The notes beneath the pieces are model-generated. The model ran no database searches. It had not been told where the DNA came from and saw only the letters and a list, made by a program, of their open reading frames with translations. From NCBI GenBank assembly GCA_045636125.1, contig JAZTWX010000010.1:1-64000 (forward strand): a stretch of 64,000 nucleotides of DNA, in the 5' to 3' direction. Position numbers and translations under genes: made by a program. The stretch's first letter is position 1. Each line of letters opens with the position of its first letter. Source of the DNA: HGM04593 sp045636125 (GTDB lineage: Bacteria > Bacteroidota > Bacteroidia > Bacteroidales > Bacteroidaceae). Positions 61,282-64,000 of this stretch are shown one piece after another.

Positions 61282-63183
61282 CTATTTCTGTTTACATTTC
61301 AATATGGCACGCAATATGGCGTCGTTGTTCATTCCGCATATTTCGTACAATTCGGCGGGCGTTCCGTGTTCTATAAACTTGTCGGGTATTCCAATGGGGT
61401 GGATAGCAGGAGTATAACCCTCGGCTGCCATATACTCGGTCACTGCACTTGCAAGGCCGCCCTTCACAACACCGTCCTCCACGGTTACAATGTGCTTGAA
61501 CTTTTCGCCCACCTCTTTCAATATAGCGGTGTCGATAGGTTTCAAGAAACGCATATCATAATGGGCTACGCTCACGCCCTCTTTCTCGGCTGCTTCAATG
61601 GCTGCGACAGCGGTTTTTCCAATGGGGCCCAGGGTGAGCAGGGCAACATCGGTACCATCCTTCATTTTGCGTCCCTTGCCCACAGGAATTGTTTCAAAAG
61701 GACACTTCCAGTCGAGCAACGAGCCCTTGCCACGCGGGTAACGTATTACAAACGCTCCGCGCCCGGGTTGCTGCGCGGTGTACATGAGACGGCGCAACTC
61801 GCACTCGTCATAGGGCGAAGATATTATTATATTGGGGATGGGGCGCAGATAGGCAAGGTCGAACGCACCGTGGTGTGTAGAGCCGTCCTCACCCACAATT
61901 CCCGCACGGTCGAGGCAAAGTACCATATCAACGCGTTGCAATGCTGCATCGTGAATGAAATTGTCGTAGGCGCGCTGCATAAACGACGAGTAGATGTTGC
62001 AGAAAGGCATTGCACCGCCCTTTGCAAGGCCGGCCGAGAAGGTTACAGCGTGACCTTCGGCAATTCCCACGTCGAAGAAACGCGAAGGTATCTCCTTCAT
62101 CAACAGATTCATTGAACAGCCTGTGGGCATTGCGGGGGTTACACCTATTATCTTTTCGTTCATTTTTGCAAGCTCCACCAACGTTTCGCCGAACACATCC
62201 TGGAAACGGGGGCTGCCACCATTGCTCACAAGACGCTCGCCTGTTTCAATATCGAAGAGGCCGGGCTGGTGCCACAAGGTAGGTGTCTGCTCGGCAGGCT
62301 TGTAGCCGCGGCCTTTCACGGTGTGTATGTGCAGCATTTTGGGACCCTTCATATCTTTTATGAGGTGAAGTGTGCGCACAAGTTCACGCACATCGTGCCC
62401 ATCGACAGCACCGAAATATCGTGCAGCAAATGCTTCGAAAATATTGTGCTGGCGGAACAACAGGGACTTGAGCCCGTTGTTGAAGCGGGTGAGATTTATG
62501 GCGCGACGCTTGTTGAGAAGGCCTATCTTTGTGAGGAAACGCGATATTCTGTAACGCACCTTGTTGTAGAGGCGCGACGAATGCATTGAAATGAGCAGAT
62601 GGCTCAAACCTCCCACACTCTTGTCTATCGACATATTGTTGTCGTTGAGAATAATCAAGAGGTCGTTGTCGCAGTTGGCAAGATTGTTGAGTCCCTCATA
62701 GGCAAGGCCGCCGCTCATTGAGCCGTCGCCGATAATTGCAACCACCTTTTCGTTGTTCCCCTGCATGGCCGCCGACACGGCAAGGCCAAGAGCCGCCGAA
62801 ATTGAGTTCGACGCGTGGCCCGCGATGAACGAGTCGTAGTCGCTCTCGTCGGGCGCGGGGAAGGGTTTAATACCATTGAGCTTACGGTTCGAGTGGAAGC
62901 GGTCGCGACGACCGGTCAATATCTTGTGACCGTATGCCTGATGACCTACGTCCCACACAAGCTTGTCGTTGGGGGTATCGTAGACATAATGAAGGGCTAC
63001 GGTAAGTTCCACCGAACCGAGGCTCGAAGCAAAATGTCCGGGGTTGGTGGAGCAGGATTCTATAATGAATTCTCTCAATTCGGCACACACCTGCGGCAGG
63101 GCACTTTCGGGCAAGGCACGCAGGTCGGCGGGAGAGTCAATTTTCCCAAGCAAAGGGTATTTTGTTTTTTCCTGTTTTTCCAT
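61282..63183 (-). CDS. dxs: 1-deoxy-D-xylulose-5-phosphate synthase
   Basis: 633 residues. It condenses pyruvate and glyceraldehyde 3-phosphate with thiamine diphosphate, the first step to isoprenoids, thiamine and pyridoxal. Features: NPGHFASSLGSVELTVALHY, WDVGHQAYGHKILTGR, TPP-binding GDGSMSGGLAYEGLNN (about 150) with NDNNMSID, and in the pyrimidine domain DVGIAEGHAVTFSAGLA and DRAGIVGEDGSTHHG. Spacing to trkA is one base, so transcription probably continues into trkA-trkH. Confidence 0.97.
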   Translation of the reverse strand: MEKQEKTKYPLLGKIDSPADLRALPESALPQVCAELREFIIESCSTNPGHFASSLGSVELTVALHYVYDTPNDKLVWDVGHQAYGHKILTGRRDRFHSNRKLNGIKPFPAPDESDYDSFIAGHASNSISAALGLAVSAAMQGNNEKVVAIIGDGSMSGGLAYEGLNNLANCDNDLLIILNDNNMSIDKSVGGLSHLLISMHSSRLYNKVRYRISRFLTKIGLLNKRRAINLTRFNNGLKSLLFRQHNIFEAFAARYFGAVDGHDVRELVRTLHLIKDMKGPKMLHIHTVKGRGYKPAEQTPTLWHQPGLFDIETGERLVSNGGSPRFQDVFGETLVELAKMNEKIIGVTPAMPTGCSMNLLMKEIPSRFFDVGIAEGHAVTFSAGLAKGGAMPFCNIYSSFMQRAYDNFIHDAALQRVDMVLCLDRAGIVGEDGSTHHGAFDLAYLRPIPNIIISSPYDECELRRLMYTAQQPGRGAFVIRYPRGKGSLLDWKCPFETIPVGKGRKMKDGTDVALLTLGPIGKTAVAAIEAAEKEGVSVAHYDMRFLKPIDTAILKEVGEKFKHIVTVEDGVVKGGLASAVTEYMAAEGYTPAIHPIGIPDKFIEHGTPAELYEICGMNNDAILRAILKCKQK

Positions 63184-63208
63184 CTTTTCTATACAAGCAA
63201 TCTTTGTA

Positions 63209-63216
63209 CAAAATTA
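63209..63216 (-). promoter_or_regulatory. -7 box of the dxs-trkA-trkH operon
   Basis: TAATTTTG on the minus strand, 25 bases before the dxs ATG, fits TAnnTTTG. Confidence 0.65.
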
Positions 63217-63335
63217 CTGCAATAATATACTTTTTAATGGTAAAAAGCAATTTTTAACCTACATTAATTTTCCACAGCACGGCGGCTGTGCAATAAATTT
63301 TCCGCGAAGATACAACAATAATTGCGTAAGTTCAT

Positions 63336-63343
63336 TAAATTTG
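63336..63343 (+). promoter_or_regulatory. -7 box of the GSCFA gene
   Basis: TAAATTTG fits TAnnTTTG, 36 bases before the ATG at 63380. Confidence 0.6.
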
Positions 63344-63379
63344 CAATAAATTGCAAACAGACTATCAACCGCGCACATT

Positions 63380-64000
63380 ATGCAGCTAACTACACCGGTG
63401 GAGGCCCGGAAGAGTTTTTTGGAGATAACACACAGGGAGAGCATACTGCTCCTGGGCTCGTGCTTTGCCCAAAATATAGGCAACCGCCTGCTCGAAAACA
63501 AATTCCCCGCCTGCGTAAACCCTTTCGGCACACTCTACAACCCCTTATCCATTGCAACAGCATTGCACAGGATTGTAACAGGGGAAGAGTTCACCCACTC
63601 GTCGCCCGAAATATTCGAGAGCGGCGAAAAGTGGCACAGTATTCTGCACCACGGCGACTACTCGCGCAGTGAAAAGAGTGAGCTGCTGGCTGCAATAAAC
63701 GGACCGCTGCAAAAGGCTCACGAAACAATAAGAACCGCCGGCACGGTGATACTTACCTTCGGCACAGCCTATGTATATGTGCGCAAGAGCGACAATTGCG
63801 TGGCCGGCAACTGCCACAAGCTCCCCGCCGCTCTTTTTACACGCAAGCTATTGAGCATTAACGAAATCGTAGAGACTACAGCCCACTGCATTGACGAGAT
63901 TTTGGGCATAAACCCCGATGCACGAATACTCTTCACGGTGAGCCCCATACGCCACCTGCGCGACGGTGCACACGACAACCAGAAGAGCAAGGCCACACTG
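63380..64000 (+). CDS. GSCFA domain protein, cut by window end
   Basis: 207 codons with no stop before the window edge. The name-giving motif is complete: ILLLGSCFAQNIGNRLLENK (about 21-40), followed by NPFGTLYNPLSIA, VILTFGTAYVYV and the FTVSPIRHLRDG line with a conserved His. The fold is SGNH-like, and in Bacteroidales the gene often precedes an alanine racemase/UDP-MurNAc ligase gene, hinting at envelope polysaccharide work. The substrate is not known. Confidence 0.9.
   Translation, partial: MQLTTPVEARKSFLEITHRESILLLGSCFAQNIGNRLLENKFPACVNPFGTLYNPLSIATALHRIVTGEEFTHSSPEIFESGEKWHSILHHGDYSRSEKSELLAAINGPLQKAHETIRTAGTVILTFGTAYVYVRKSDNCVAGNCHKLPAALFTRKLLSINEIVETTAHCIDEILGINPDARILFTVSPIRHLRDGAHDNQKSKATL

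Noticed and set aside
1..64000. CRISPR arrays, rRNA operons, riboswitches
   Set aside because: I saw no regularly spaced short repeats, no rRNA sequence and no riboswitch consensus on either strand.

Overview
The window looks like a chromosomal segment from a member of the Bacteroidota, most likely order Bacteroidales. The evidence is many promoters of the Bacteroides type (-33 TTTG and -7 TAnnTTTG, often TAnnTTCG), an absence of clear Shine-Dalgarno sites, and gene pairs typical of the order: rpsO divergent from typA, DUF4271 before uroporphyrinogen-III synthase, large-form ispG, class III fbp, TGS-type uridine kinase, GSCFA protein. Genus cannot be told from the sequence alone. No rRNA, insertion sequence or CRISPR array is visible; there is one tRNA (Gln, TTG).

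Layout. 1-8.1 kb is accessory: a cut-off SGNH esterase, an ECF sigma factor, a LexA/S24-like regulator without catalytic residues, a DUF3472 exported protein, a frameshifted Ser/Thr kinase-leucine-rich-repeat gene with its partner, and 1.5 kb of non-coding repeats. 8.1-24.3 kb is mostly housekeeping: rpsO, typA, a thioredoxin-fold lipoprotein, a YifB/ComM-type ATPase, a LOG protein, DUF4271, hemD, rnpA, yidD, a TatD-like hydrolase, tRNA-Gln, a porin/permease/mtnN/luxS operon, a three-gene 3-amino-sugar cassette and a PlsC-like acyltransferase. 24.4-25.8 kb and 42.9-45.1 kb hold two related loci, each with a DUF6973-like protein overlapped by a small membrane protein; they look like toxin-immunity pairs, and the second has two tandem copies of the small gene.

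27.5-40.3 kb is an AT-rich defence island read on the + strand with almost no gaps: type III methyltransferase (mod), type III nuclease/helicase (res), a small acidic protein, a DndD-like SMC ATPase, a HerA-like ATPase, a zinc ribbon, a membrane protein disrupted by a G7 tract, a HEPN-like protein, RhuM, AbiH and a decayed HNH nuclease gene. The mixture of type III restriction with Dnd/HerA-type ATPases and abortive-infection genes is the strongest candidate for an unusual composite system.

40.6-64 kb returns to core genes: U32 peptidase-family protein, LD-carboxypeptidase, sufE, M28 peptidase, cysS, a second ECF sigma factor closely related to the first, ispG, purE, fbp, rpoN, uridine kinase, trkH, trkA, dxs and a GSCFA protein. 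Among them sits an AAA ATPase + DUF4435 pair resembling PARIS/OLD-type antiphage modules, with a palindrome over its promoter.
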